Shown: in pieces, positions 14,334 to 22,290 of the stretch
How positions within the stretch are numbered: position 1 is the stretch's first letter
How the letters are laid out: each line of letters opens with the position of its first letter
DNA from: Oscillospiraceae bacterium
Lineage (GTDB): Bacteria > Bacillota_A > Clostridia > Oscillospirales > Ruminococcaceae
Direction: 5' to 3'
Assembly: GCA_900766795.1 (NCBI GenBank)
Contig: CAAFWX010000049.1
Location: 1 to 23,165, forward strand
DNA: 23,165 bases
Made by a program: the position numbers and the translations under genes
Notes under the pieces: generated by a model
The model's input: only the letters and a program-made list of their open reading frames with translations
Database searches by the model: none
What the model was told of the DNA's origin: nothing

Positions 14334-16694
14334 ATGTATTACGACAGTTCCAGAAAAAGGCTTATCATTCTTTTGTCAATACTTGGTGCGCTCATTGTCG
14401 GCGTTATCGGATACAGCATTTTCTACGGTATCAACATGAGAAATGAGCAGCAGTACGCCAGAGAGCGCTCGGAGGCAGCGCAGTATATCGCGGACACCAA
14501 CAACTGGGTTGAGATTGAGAACAAGCTGAGCACCGGCTCGATGGAATATATCGAATCGCTCTATCTCAGCGCTAGCGACACCGCCGCTGACGCGGAGCGC
14601 ATATACAAGGACAGCGACGGCGACGGCTATCTTGACGAGTATGAGCACAGGGTCGAAACAGACCCCCTGAAGGCTGAAACTTTCACACAGGCAAACCCCG
14701 TCAAGTACGCCATAGAGTGCGAGGGCGCTTCGCTTTCCCTCACGGGAACTCCTGATATTGCCGCCGCGCACGTCACCGTCAACCAGTACAACAAGTCGCG
14801 CAACTCCGCTTTCGGAAGCAAGATTTACGAGCTTACCACTGCCGCAGACGAGGAATCCATCTTCTCGAGCGAGCTTACCATTGAGTTCAAGACCCCCGAG
14901 GGTCAGGACGCTTCCAAGGCTGTGATAAACGAGATTATGCCCAACGGCACGCTGTTTCCCATGCAGACAACGGTTGACGCGGCAAAGTGCACCGCTTCCT
15001 GCGAGCCTGAGATGTTCGCTTCGTATGTTGTCGTGTTTGACGAGCTGCTGGAGGACAAGATTAATTCCATTCCCGCGGTAGTGCTGTCGATTGACGACTC
15101 CGGCTCGATGTACTACTACAACGGCGACGAGGACTGCAACAACGACCCCGACCTGCTTCGCTATGATTTCTGCACAGACCTCATTTCCGCTGCGGGCAAG
15201 GAAGCCATCTTCGCCATGAACTATTTCGAGGGCACGGTGTATGATGGCTTTGGCTTTAACGAAAAGACAAAGAATATGAAGAACTTCATCAAGGCTCTCA
15301 AAAAGGTTCCCGAGTCTGAGAAGCAGTTCACGGGTACCTGCCTTGGAAGCGCGCTCGAAAAGAGCGTGAACGATGTTCTGAGTGTAAAGAACCCCAGCAG
15401 GTTCATCATCTGCCTTACCGACGGCGAATCCACCGAGGGCTATGACAAATGGGAGAGGGCGCTTCAAGAGTGCCGCGACGAGAACATTACCCTCATCATA
15501 ATCGGTCTTGGCGACCAGGTGGACAAGGAGCGGCTTTCTGCGGACGCGGTTTCCACGGGCGGCTATTACCTGAACGTCAAGGACGCCGATTGTATCGAAA
15601 CGATAAGCGAATCCATTCTTGCGGTTATCCAGAACAAGGGTATTCAGGTGCTGAAAATTAACGACAGCGCCGAGGAAAATACCATCATCAACACCTATCT
15701 GGTGTCTGACAGCGGCTTTGACAAGAACAAGCACGGCTTTGTCTACAACGACTATGACGTGGTTTCGCTGTATAACGGCTTCACCACCGAAACAGGCTGC
15801 CAGAGCGTGGGAATTGCCGAGCTTACAAGGCAGTGGTACATAGGCGATGTCAAAACCTCGATGGCTCCCGCTGTTACAAATCTTGCGGACAAATACAGCT
15901 CCGAGGTGGTTTCCGTGACGGATTCGAGCCAGTTTGTTATTCCCTTGACGGACTATAACCTGTCCAACATTCGCTCCGATGTCAACACAAACTTCACCGA
16001 TATCACCATTCCCTCCCTGAGGGCTGTCACCGACTACAACAGCATAATCAACGACTATGTAAACGCGGGCGTCAACATGCACGTTGAGGACGGCTGCCTT
16101 ATGGTAAACGACGACAAGGTGCCGCAGTACATCACCGACAACCCCGAGAGGTTCTTCAAGGCTGTCGTTGAGCTTGCCGACACGAAGTACTACACCGACA
16201 CCAAGCACAAGAAGCTTCAGTTCAACCGAATCTGCGTTTACTATCCGTATCTGAACTACTACATCGACCGCGAGGTCACAAACGACGACGATTACCTTAT
16301 CAGGGTCATCTACACGATATTCACCCAGCAGCTCACCCCGAATTTCGAGATGACATATTTCGTCACCCCCGACAGCGGAGTGCCCGAGAGCGTTGACAAC
16401 ACCGAGCTTCTCGACCACATCAACGAGCGGCTGCTTCACGGCGACCCCTGCGTTATCGCCTACGACACCACCGGCAGCAAGGACGCAGGCAGGGCAAACC
16501 ACGCGGTCAATGCCGTGGCGCTCTACCGCTCCTGCGAGGACGCGAGAATTTACTACCTCAAGTGCTATGACATTGACGTGCCCGACCAATACATCTACTT
16601 CAAGATAGACGCAACCGACATTCAAAACTATGTTATCACCGACCTCTGGCGCAATCAGCAGGTATATTTCTTCGGCACACAGACGCTCCACTAA
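14334..16694 (+). CDS. Membrane-anchored von Willebrand factor A surface protein
   Basis: This 786-residue protein has a short basic N-terminus and one membrane segment (about residues 10-33), with the remainder presumably outside. A calcium-loop motif follows (DSDGDGYLDEYE, 93-104), like EF-hand/thrombospondin-3 repeats. A vWA domain from about 245 to 435 has an intact metal site: DDSGS (254-258), Thr335 in FTGT, and Asp363 in LTDGES. The last about 200 residues end in a region like the second half of papain/C39 folds (NHAVNAVAL, His723; LKCYDID, Asp746), but I see no nucleophilic Cys in the expected place. The frame is open from 14202, but GGAGG (14324-14328) and the signal anchor support 14334. 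Likely role: adhesion or protein-protein scaffold at the cell surface. The specific partner is unknown. Confidence 0.85.
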   Translation: MYYDSSRKRLIILLSILGALIVGVIGYSIFYGINMRNEQQYARERSEAAQYIADTNNWVEIENKLSTGSMEYIESLYLSASDTAADAERIYKDSDGDGYLDEYEHRVETDPLKAETFTQANPVKYAIECEGASLSLTGTPDIAAAHVTVNQYNKSRNSAFGSKIYELTTAADEESIFSSELTIEFKTPEGQDASKAVINEIMPNGTLFPMQTTVDAAKCTASCEPEMFASYVVVFDELLEDKINSIPAVVLSIDDSGSMYYYNGDEDCNNDPDLLRYDFCTDLISAAGKEAIFAMNYFEGTVYDGFGFNEKTKNMKNFIKALKKVPESEKQFTGTCLGSALEKSVNDVLSVKNPSRFIICLTDGESTEGYDKWERALQECRDENITLIIIGLGDQVDKERLSADAVSTGGYYLNVKDADCIETISESILAVIQNKGIQVLKINDSAEENTIINTYLVSDSGFDKNKHGFVYNDYDVVSLYNGFTTETGCQSVGIAELTRQWYIGDVKTSMAPAVTNLADKYSSEVVSVTDSSQFVIPLTDYNLSNIRSDVNTNFTDITIPSLRAVTDYNSIINDYVNAGVNMHVEDGCLMVNDDKVPQYITDNPERFFKAVVELADTKYYTDTKHKKLQFNRICVYYPYLNYYIDREVTNDDDYLIRVIYTIFTQQLTPNFEMTYFVTPDSGVPESVDNTELLDHINERLLHGDPCVIAYDTTGSKDAGRANHAVNAVALYRSCEDARIYYLKCYDIDVPDQYIYFKIDATDIQNYVITDLWRNQQVYFFGTQTLH

Positions 16695-16738
16695 AAATCA
16701 TGGAAATCAATTTTGCTTTTTTCTTGCATATCGTTTGA

Positions 16739-16813
16739 TGTAGGGGCGACCTGTGGTCGCCCGCAGGTGCTGAAAATGCTGCGCAAATCGGGCGACCACA
16801 GGTCGCCCCTACA
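16739..16813 (+). repeat. REP-like intergenic palindrome
   Basis: A perfect 24-bp inverted repeat (16739-16762 with 16790-16813) flanks a 27-base loop. Each arm is itself a hairpin, GGGCGACC and GGTCGCCC separated by three bases, so the DNA can form one long stem or two small ones. The ends read TGTAGGGG and CCCCTACA. It looks like a dispersed REP/BIME-type or MITE-like element inserted between the von Willebrand gene and its terminator. Only one copy is in the window. Confidence 0.85.
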
Positions 16814-16861
16814 ATGATTTGTTATTCTTTAGAGAAAAATGATTTCTGTGCTAAAAATCAG

Positions 16862-16892
16862 AAGCGGCTTGATTCTTCGAGCCGCTTTTTTC
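16862..16892 (+). terminator. Terminator downstream of the von Willebrand gene
   Basis: AAGCGGCTTGA (16862-16872) pairs with TCGAGCCGCTT (16877-16887), with one G-U pair and a four-base loop, and is followed by a T run to about 16891. Confidence 0.85.
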
Positions 16893-16922
16893 TGTAAAAA
16901 AAATACCCCCTAAGAGCAAAAA

Positions 16923-16940
16923 TGCCCTTGCAAAAGGGCA
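16923..16940 (+). promoter_or_regulatory. Palindrome over the -35 box (possible operator)
   Basis: TGCCCTTGCAAAAGGGCA is a perfect 7-bp inverted repeat (TGCCCTT/AAGGGCA) around GCAA and covers the -35 element of the next promoter. It could be an operator. Alternatively it is a minus-strand terminator hairpin, as it is followed by TTTTTG on that strand, though no minus-strand gene lies nearby. Confidence 0.5.
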
Positions 16941-16956
16941 GGCTTAATGCTATAAT
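16928..16956 (+). promoter_or_regulatory. Promoter of the four-gene surface operon
   Basis: TTGCAA (16928-16933) and a perfect TATAAT (16951-16956) are 17 bases apart. TGC before the -10 gives an extended -10. A second overlapping TATAAT lies at 16956-16961. Predicted start of transcription is about 16963. Confidence 0.8.
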
Positions 16957-16985
16957 ATAATATGTCATATTATGTCATTAAGGGG

Positions 16986-18275
16986 ATGAAAATAATCAGA
17001 AAGAGAATATCGGCTGCACTTTGCGCTTTTCTGCTGCTGACCTGCGGGTGCGAGAAAATCGAAAACGAGCGCAGCTCTGCCGTGCCCACCGGGGAAGCTA
17101 CGGAGGAAGCGGTTGTTTCGCAGGAAGCGCAATCCACGCAGGCAGTTGAGCCTGTCTGCGCTACGGCAGAATCTTCGCAGGAAACGCTCGAAGCGCAGCC
17201 CCTTGAGCCGCAGCCCGCCGAGCCGCAGCCCGTCCCCGAGGAGTTTGCCGTGCGGCTTCGTGAAATACGCGACGAGTGCGGTATTGAGGGGATCAGCGTT
17301 GCGCTGTTTAAGGATAAGAGAATCATACATACCGCGAACCTCGGGCTTGCCGACAGGGAGCGCGAGATACCTGCCGACGACAACACCCGCTACCGCTGCG
17401 CAAGCGTATCAAAGCTTGTCACGGGAATGATTCTCATGCAGATGTACGACGAGGGGCTTATAACGCCCGACACGCTGCTTGAAGAAGCAACGGGGCTTCC
17501 TTTCGGCGAGGACGTCAGGCTGTGGAACATCATGACCCACACAGCGGGCTTCGTTGATTCCGCCGCTTACCTTGCCGCGCCGAAAAGCTATTACACCGCC
17601 GACTATGTGCTGGATAATTCCAAGAGCGGCTGGAAAGCGGGCGAGATTTACAGCTACACCAACTGCGGCGCAGGCATGATGGGCGCGGTGGTTGAGAAGC
17701 TGACGGGGGAGTTTTTCCACGACTACGCAAAAAGCTTTTTTGACCGCATTGGAATGGACGCGGGCTATGTCATTGACCGCATTGAGGACAGGGAAAGCGC
17801 CGCGAATATCTACGACTTTGACGGCGAGGTGCTGCGTGTTTCATCGTGGGGGCGCACCTCGGGGTATTACGAGCGCTTCGGGCTGGGCAATTCCTACCTC
17901 ACCGCCCAGTGCGAGCTTATCATAACGGCTTCGGATTTGGCGCGGCTCGGAATTGCGCTTTCGGGCGACGGCTCGTTTGACGGGAAGCAGGTGATTAGCC
18001 CCGAGGCGGTGCAGCTTATGAACATGGTCTGGTTTGAGGCGCCCGAATACTACATGGGGCTTGATGTGCGAATCTACGACAACATCATCGACGGCAGGGA
18101 GATTCACGGCCACCCGGGAAACGCGCTCGGCTCAATCTGCGGGCTTTATTTCGACCCCGCCGACGGCACGGGCGTGGCAATCCTCACTAACCGCTGCTCG
18201 CAGGCTGTCTGCGACAACGGGGTCTACCGTGTGATACAGGAAACTCTTGAAGCGGCATATGAATACTGCTTCTGA
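16986..18275 (+). CDS. Beta-lactamase-fold serine hydrolase lipoprotein
   Basis: This 429-residue protein belongs to the class C beta-lactamase/DD-peptidase-like family (PF00144). The signal sequence ends in LLLTCGC with Cys22 as the likely lipid site, a slightly atypical lipobox. A Pro/Glu/Gln-rich stalk runs to about residue 85. The catalytic motifs are ASVSKL (Ser140, Lys143; SxxK), YSYTN (Tyr224, Asn226; YxN) and HGHPG (His376-Gly378). Members include D-aminopeptidases, esterases and peptidoglycan-modifying enzymes, so resistance is not implied. The start is uncertain. ATG 16986 gives a normal signal peptide but touches AAGGGG with no spacer, while ATG 16962 would be almost leaderless. 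First gene of an operon, 18 bases before the next start. Confidence 0.85.
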   Translation: MKIIRKRISAALCAFLLLTCGCEKIENERSSAVPTGEATEEAVVSQEAQSTQAVEPVCATAESSQETLEAQPLEPQPAEPQPVPEEFAVRLREIRDECGIEGISVALFKDKRIIHTANLGLADREREIPADDNTRYRCASVSKLVTGMILMQMYDEGLITPDTLLEEATGLPFGEDVRLWNIMTHTAGFVDSAAYLAAPKSYYTADYVLDNSKSGWKAGEIYSYTNCGAGMMGAVVEKLTGEFFHDYAKSFFDRIGMDAGYVIDRIEDRESAANIYDFDGEVLRVSSWGRTSGYYERFGLGNSYLTAQCELIITASDLARLGIALSGDGSFDGKQVISPEAVQLMNMVWFEAPEYYMGLDVRIYDNIIDGREIHGHPGNALGSICGLYFDPADGTGVAILTNRCSQAVCDNGVYRVIQETLEAAYEYCF

Positions 18276-18293
18276 CAGAAAAGGAGAATTTAG

Positions 18294-19862
18294 TTGAGAG
18301 CAAAGGAAAAAAGAAAACGCTTCGGGCGGTTTTATGTGATTTATCTTGCGGCGCTTATTGTGCTGGCGATTGCTTTTCTGGTGTATGTGCGCGCAGTGTC
18401 GCAGGAATACGCCGACGCGCAGCCCGAGAATGTTGTCAGCGCCGAGATAGACAAGCTGATTGAGCGCGCGCAGACGGGCACTCTGGGCGAGGTTATTGAC
18501 TTTAACGCGCTGTGCCAAAGCCGCTATGAGGACAACGACCCCGAGAGCCTGCGCATGGAGTTTGAGGACAAGCTCATGCGCGGAGAAATCACGATTGAAG
18601 CGGTTAAGGGCGGCTCAAACGAGATGAACAGGCAGTTCAGCATTCTTTCGGACGGCTTACCGATAGGGCGCATGGCGCTTTCCGGAGAGAACAACCGCAC
18701 AAAGCTGTTTTTCTTCTCCATGGCGGACTGGAAAGCGACAGGCTTTGAGGCAATCCCGACAGGAACGGTCTACAACCTGCGAATCTGCCGCCCCGAGGGC
18801 ACTCGGCTTCTGATAAACGGCAGAGAGCCTGCCGCTGAGGATTTGGCGCAGTCCGAGCCTGTTCCCGAGTACGAGATAAGCGGGCTGCTTTCTGAGCCTG
18901 TCATCGAATACACCGACAGCAAGGGCGATTCCGTGCCCTACGCGATTTCGGGCGACAGGATAATCCCGCTGCTTTACAGCTGCCGCCTTACGCTGCCCGA
19001 AAGCATTTCCGTGACCCTGAACGGCGCTCCCGCAGCGGGCGAGAATGACGGCAGCGGTCAGACGGTGTACGATATCCGCGAGATGAACAAGCCCGAGATT
19101 GTGCTCACGGACGGCTGCGGCGGGACATTGTCCTTTGAAGTCACGGATAGCGTACCGCTCTACGATTACAGCATTTCCGTTCCCGAGGACGTTTCGGTTA
19201 CGGTAAACGGGGTTGCTGCGGACAGCTTCTGTAATGCACAGCCCACCGAAAACCCCGACGCGGCGCAGCTTATGAAGCAGGCGGGGATAGCGCTGCCTGC
19301 GCTTAAGCAGTACAGCTTCTCGCTGCTTTCGGATAACGCCGAGGCGGTGGTGTCTGACGGGGCGAAATCCCGCAGCTACACCCTCGACCACCGCGCGCTT
19401 ATCCTCAACGGCGTGAGCGGCACGGACGAAATCCCCGAGGATATCGCTTCGCAGATTGATGTGCTCGAAACCGCCAAGACATGGAGCAAATTCATGACCG
19501 CAGACCTTTCGGGCGCGCACTACGGACTTGACGAAATCAGGAAATACCTCATCGCAGGTTCGGACTACTACACCTACGCGGGGCAGTGGGCGACAGGCAA
19601 CGACATTACATTCACCTCGCCCCACACCATTGACGGCTTTACGGGAGAGAGCGTGAGCGACTTTATCCGTTACAGCGACGAGTGCTTCTCCTGCCATGTA
19701 TATTTCGAGAAGCAGATGACGATATATTCCGACGGGCGCTATGTTGGAACCCGCACGGATATTTTCAACAGCATCATGTACTTCGTGTATGTGGACGATA
19801 CCCCCGATAACGGCGCGGACGACCCGCACTGGGCTATCGCCGTTATGCACGACGTGGTTTGA
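18294..19862 (+). CDS. Membrane-anchored protein with tandem PE..NG modules (TcaA-like?)
   Basis: This 522-residue protein has a basic N-terminus, one membrane segment (about 13-32) and a large extracellular part. The first outer region (45-155) and the last (390-522, TAKTWSKFMTADLSGAHYGL and YVGTRTDIFNSIMYFVY) look like NTF2-like alpha/beta domains. Between them are repeated modules beginning at Tyr160, Tyr228 and Tyr290. These share the pattern Y....[IL]...PE........NG: RPEGTRLLING, LPESISVTLNG, VPEDVSVTVNG. A weaker fourth starts at Tyr340. This order recalls TcaA-type surface proteins of Firmicutes, but the assignment is tentative. The start is TTG at 18294, seven bases after AAGGAG, and no better ATG exists nearby. 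It sits in an operon with envelope enzymes, 11 bases before the next gene. Confidence 0.82.
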   Translation: MRAKEKRKRFGRFYVIYLAALIVLAIAFLVYVRAVSQEYADAQPENVVSAEIDKLIERAQTGTLGEVIDFNALCQSRYEDNDPESLRMEFEDKLMRGEITIEAVKGGSNEMNRQFSILSDGLPIGRMALSGENNRTKLFFFSMADWKATGFEAIPTGTVYNLRICRPEGTRLLINGREPAAEDLAQSEPVPEYEISGLLSEPVIEYTDSKGDSVPYAISGDRIIPLLYSCRLTLPESISVTLNGAPAAGENDGSGQTVYDIREMNKPEIVLTDGCGGTLSFEVTDSVPLYDYSISVPEDVSVTVNGVAADSFCNAQPTENPDAAQLMKQAGIALPALKQYSFSLLSDNAEAVVSDGAKSRSYTLDHRALILNGVSGTDEIPEDIASQIDVLETAKTWSKFMTADLSGAHYGLDEIRKYLIAGSDYYTYAGQWATGNDITFTSPHTIDGFTGESVSDFIRYSDECFSCHVYFEKQMTIYSDGRYVGTRTDIFNSIMYFVYVDDTPDNGADDPHWAIAVMHDVV

Positions 19863-19873
19863 GGAGGTGCGCG

Positions 19874-21001
19874 ATGAAAGAAAGAAGTGACGGCTTCATG
19901 CCGAGATATGTTGAGAAGAACACGGGCGCGGCAGTTGCGGGCGTTTGTGCAAAGGTGCTTGCCTGCGTGCTGACGTTTGCGGCGGTGCTTGTGCTGACGG
20001 TGTTTCTGATGGTGAAGATTATCTGCGCAACCTCCGAGGCTTCGAGAAACACCTTTGTCACCACCGTGCTTGAAACGGGGCAGATGAAGTTTCTTGCAAG
20101 CGCGTTTCTGCCCGACGACGTCATCAAGGCGGCGGTTGACAGCAACTCCATGAAAACCTTTGAGGAAAAGGAAGTAAACGAGGGGCTTATCACCGTGCCC
20201 GAGTTTGAGGGCGGTCAGAGCGTTGTCGGCTCGTCGGGCGAGGACTCGGACGAAATCGAAATCATCGACATACCGGGACTTACCTATAAGGCGACCATGA
20301 TGATAGTAAAGAACCCTGCCCGCGTAAGTCTTGCCACCATCTGCACAGGCAACGACACCTGGCCCGAAAAGGGAATCACCCTTGAGGAGATGGTTCAGAG
20401 AACAGGCGCACTCGCCGCAATAAACGGCGGCTTGTACAACTCCACCAACAACTCGGGCGGCTCGCCCTACGGCGTGGTGGTATCAAACGGCGAGATTGTC
20501 AGAAACCGCCCGCAAGACGCGGGAGGACTTGTGCTTATCGGTCTGTCCGACACAAATATCCTGCACATTGTCGATGTTGCGGGCATGAGCGCTTCGGAGT
20601 GCGAGGAGATGATAAAGGAGCGCGGAATACGCGACGCGGTTTGCTTTCAGGAGGAAGCGAGCGTTGACAACAACCACTTCGTCCAGCTTATCATCAACGG
20701 AAAATCCCGCGAGATAAGCGGCGCAGGCAGCGGTCTTAACCCGCGCACCGCCATCGGTCAGCGCGCAGACGGCGCACTGCTTCTGCTGGTTACCGACGGC
20801 AGAGGGTATAAGGGTCACACGGGCGCTTCGGCTGCCGACCTTATCGAGATAATGACAAACTACGGCGCGGTGAATGCCGCAAACCTTGACGGCGGAAGCT
20901 CCACCTGCATGTACTATGACGGAGAGTACCTCCAGAACAGCGTAACGTTCTATTACAGCCAGTCCTCGTGGCGGCTGCCCTGCGCGTTTATTGTAACTTG
21001 A
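19874..21001 (+). CDS. Phosphodiester glycosidase (NAGPA-domain) membrane protein
   Basis: This 375-residue protein has one N-terminal membrane segment (about 25-50) and an outside NAGPA-type domain (PF09992, alpha-N-acetylglucosaminyl phosphodiesterase family). Diagnostic segments are ALAAINGGLYN (184-186 NGG), SPYGVVVSNGEIV, LNPRTAIG (289-295), VTDGRGYKGHTGASAADLIE and ANLDGGSSTCMYYDG (337-343). Bacterial members are linked to exopolysaccharide or teichoic-acid-like polymer metabolism and cleave sugar-phosphodiester bonds. The substrate here is not known. The ATG at 19874 follows GAGGAGG (19861-19867). In-frame codons upstream to 19859 lie over this ribosome site. It ends 14 bases before the CapA-like gene. 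Confidence 0.9.
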   Translation: MKERSDGFMPRYVEKNTGAAVAGVCAKVLACVLTFAAVLVLTVFLMVKIICATSEASRNTFVTTVLETGQMKFLASAFLPDDVIKAAVDSNSMKTFEEKEVNEGLITVPEFEGGQSVVGSSGEDSDEIEIIDIPGLTYKATMMIVKNPARVSLATICTGNDTWPEKGITLEEMVQRTGALAAINGGLYNSTNNSGGSPYGVVVSNGEIVRNRPQDAGGLVLIGLSDTNILHIVDVAGMSASECEEMIKERGIRDAVCFQEEASVDNNHFVQLIINGKSREISGAGSGLNPRTAIGQRADGALLLLVTDGRGYKGHTGASAADLIEIMTNYGAVNAANLDGGSSTCMYYDGEYLQNSVTFYYSQSSWRLPCAFIVT

Positions 21002-21015
21002 ACAGGAGGGTTAAA

Positions 21016-22254
21016 ATGAAGAAAAGACTATTCGCTCTTGCTGCGGCACTGCTGCTTTTGAGCGGCTGCACTAAGGTAGAGCCAAGACCCGCAGAGTCCT
21101 CTGACGCAGAAAGCATGCCTGTTACAGAGAACTCCGCAGCGGAAAGCACTGTACAGACCCAGCCGCTGATTGATACCGCCGAGCCGACAGAGGAAAGCGC
21201 CGAGCCTCAAAAGCCGCATGAAACGGAGTATGTTTCGGTGAAGCTTCTCTGCGCGGGAGATAACCTGATTCACTCGCCGATATACAATCAGGCGGCTACC
21301 CGCGCGGGTGGAAACGGCTATGATTTCAGCTACGCATACGAGCACGTTGCCCCGCTTATCGAGGAAGCCGACCTTGCGATACTCAATCAGGAAACGATAA
21401 TCACCGACGAGTTTGAGCCGAGCACCTACCCCTGCTTCACCACTCCCACCGAGATGGCGGAGGAGATGGTCAAAATAGGCTTTGACGCGGTTTCTGTGTC
21501 CAACAACCATGTGCTTGACAGGGGCGAAAAGGGGCTTATTTCCACGCTTAGCTACTGGGCTGAAAACTACCCGCAGATTCCCGTATACGGCGCGTATCTT
21601 AACGACGAGGACATGAACAATATCCGCACCCTCACCGTGAACGGAATCACCTTTGCTTTTCTGGGCTACATGGAGCACACCAACGGGCTTAAGCTTCCCG
21701 CGGATTCGGATTGCCGTCTGGTTTACCTCTCCGAAATCGAGCTTATTGAGCAGCAGATTAAGGCGGCAAAGGAAATCGCCGACTGCGTTGTTGTCAGCGC
21801 GCATTTCGGCATTGAGGTGACGAACACTGTCATCGACCAGCAAAGAGAGCTGTCGCAGAAGTTCGCGGATTGGGGCGCGGACATTATCATCGGCACCCAG
21901 CCTCACACAATCCAGACCATGCAGTACATAGACCGCGCGGACGGCGGGAAGTCGTTTGTGTTCTACTGTCTTGGCAACTTCCTCTCCGCAATGAGCGACC
22001 CGCGCACCATGGTGGAATACCTCGGCAGAATAACCGTCACCAAAAACTGCGACACGGGCGAAATCGAGCTTAGCGGCGCGAACGCACTGCCGCTGATAAA
22101 CCACTACGACAGCAACTACGCGAACATACGCGTGTATCCTTTCTCGGAGTATACCCCCGAGCTTGCGGCGGCGCACGGCTGCTCGGGCACAAGCTATGAG
22201 TTTTTTGAGAACCTCATTTCGGAGAATATCCCCGAGGAGTTTCTCGCAGCATAA
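21016..22254 (+). CDS. CapA-like metallophosphatase-fold lipoprotein
   Basis: This 412-residue lipoprotein has signal MKKRLFALAAALLLLSGC with Cys18 lipidated. A Glu/Ser-rich stalk runs to about residue 70, then a PGA_cap domain (PF09587), as in poly-gamma-glutamate capsule protein CapA. Metal-site motifs in order are CAGDNLI (81-83), ILNQETII (124-126), VSNNHVLDRG (162-165), SAHFGIE (His263) and GTQPHTIQ (His297), with CLGNFL near the end. Many CapA homologues lie far from any pgsBC-type capsule synthesis genes, and none is seen here, so capsule synthesis is not implied. It may instead be a phosphoesterase of an envelope polymer. The ATG at 21016 follows AGGAGGG (21004-21010). Last gene of the operon, followed by a strong terminator. 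Confidence 0.93.
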   Translation: MKKRLFALAAALLLLSGCTKVEPRPAESSDAESMPVTENSAAESTVQTQPLIDTAEPTEESAEPQKPHETEYVSVKLLCAGDNLIHSPIYNQAATRAGGNGYDFSYAYEHVAPLIEEADLAILNQETIITDEFEPSTYPCFTTPTEMAEEMVKIGFDAVSVSNNHVLDRGEKGLISTLSYWAENYPQIPVYGAYLNDEDMNNIRTLTVNGITFAFLGYMEHTNGLKLPADSDCRLVYLSEIELIEQQIKAAKEIADCVVVSAHFGIEVTNTVIDQQRELSQKFADWGADIIIGTQPHTIQTMQYIDRADGGKSFVFYCLGNFLSAMSDPRTMVEYLGRITVTKNCDTGEIELSGANALPLINHYDSNYANIRVYPFSEYTPELAAAHGCSGTSYEFFENLISENIPEEFLAA

Positions 22255-22260
22255 CAAATT

Positions 22261-22288
22261 AGAGGACGATTTCGGTCGTCCTCTTTTT
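22261..22288 (+). terminator. Terminator of the surface operon (possibly bidirectional)
   Basis: AGAGGACGA (22261-22269) pairs perfectly with TCGTCCTCT (22276-22284) around a six-base loop and is followed by five T. It lies between convergent genes, two bases from the end of the minus-strand gene. The minus-strand side has only a weak T run. Confidence 0.9.
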
Positions 22289-22290
22289 GA

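Noticed and set aside
16986..18275. Antibiotic-resistance beta-lactamase
   Set aside because: The SxxK/YxN/HxG motifs are those of the broad PF00144 family, most of whose members are not resistance enzymes, and the operon context points to envelope work.
21016..22254. Poly-gamma-glutamate capsule synthesis locus
   Set aside because: Only the CapA-like protein is present. No PgsB/CapB ligase or PgsC/CapC is nearby.
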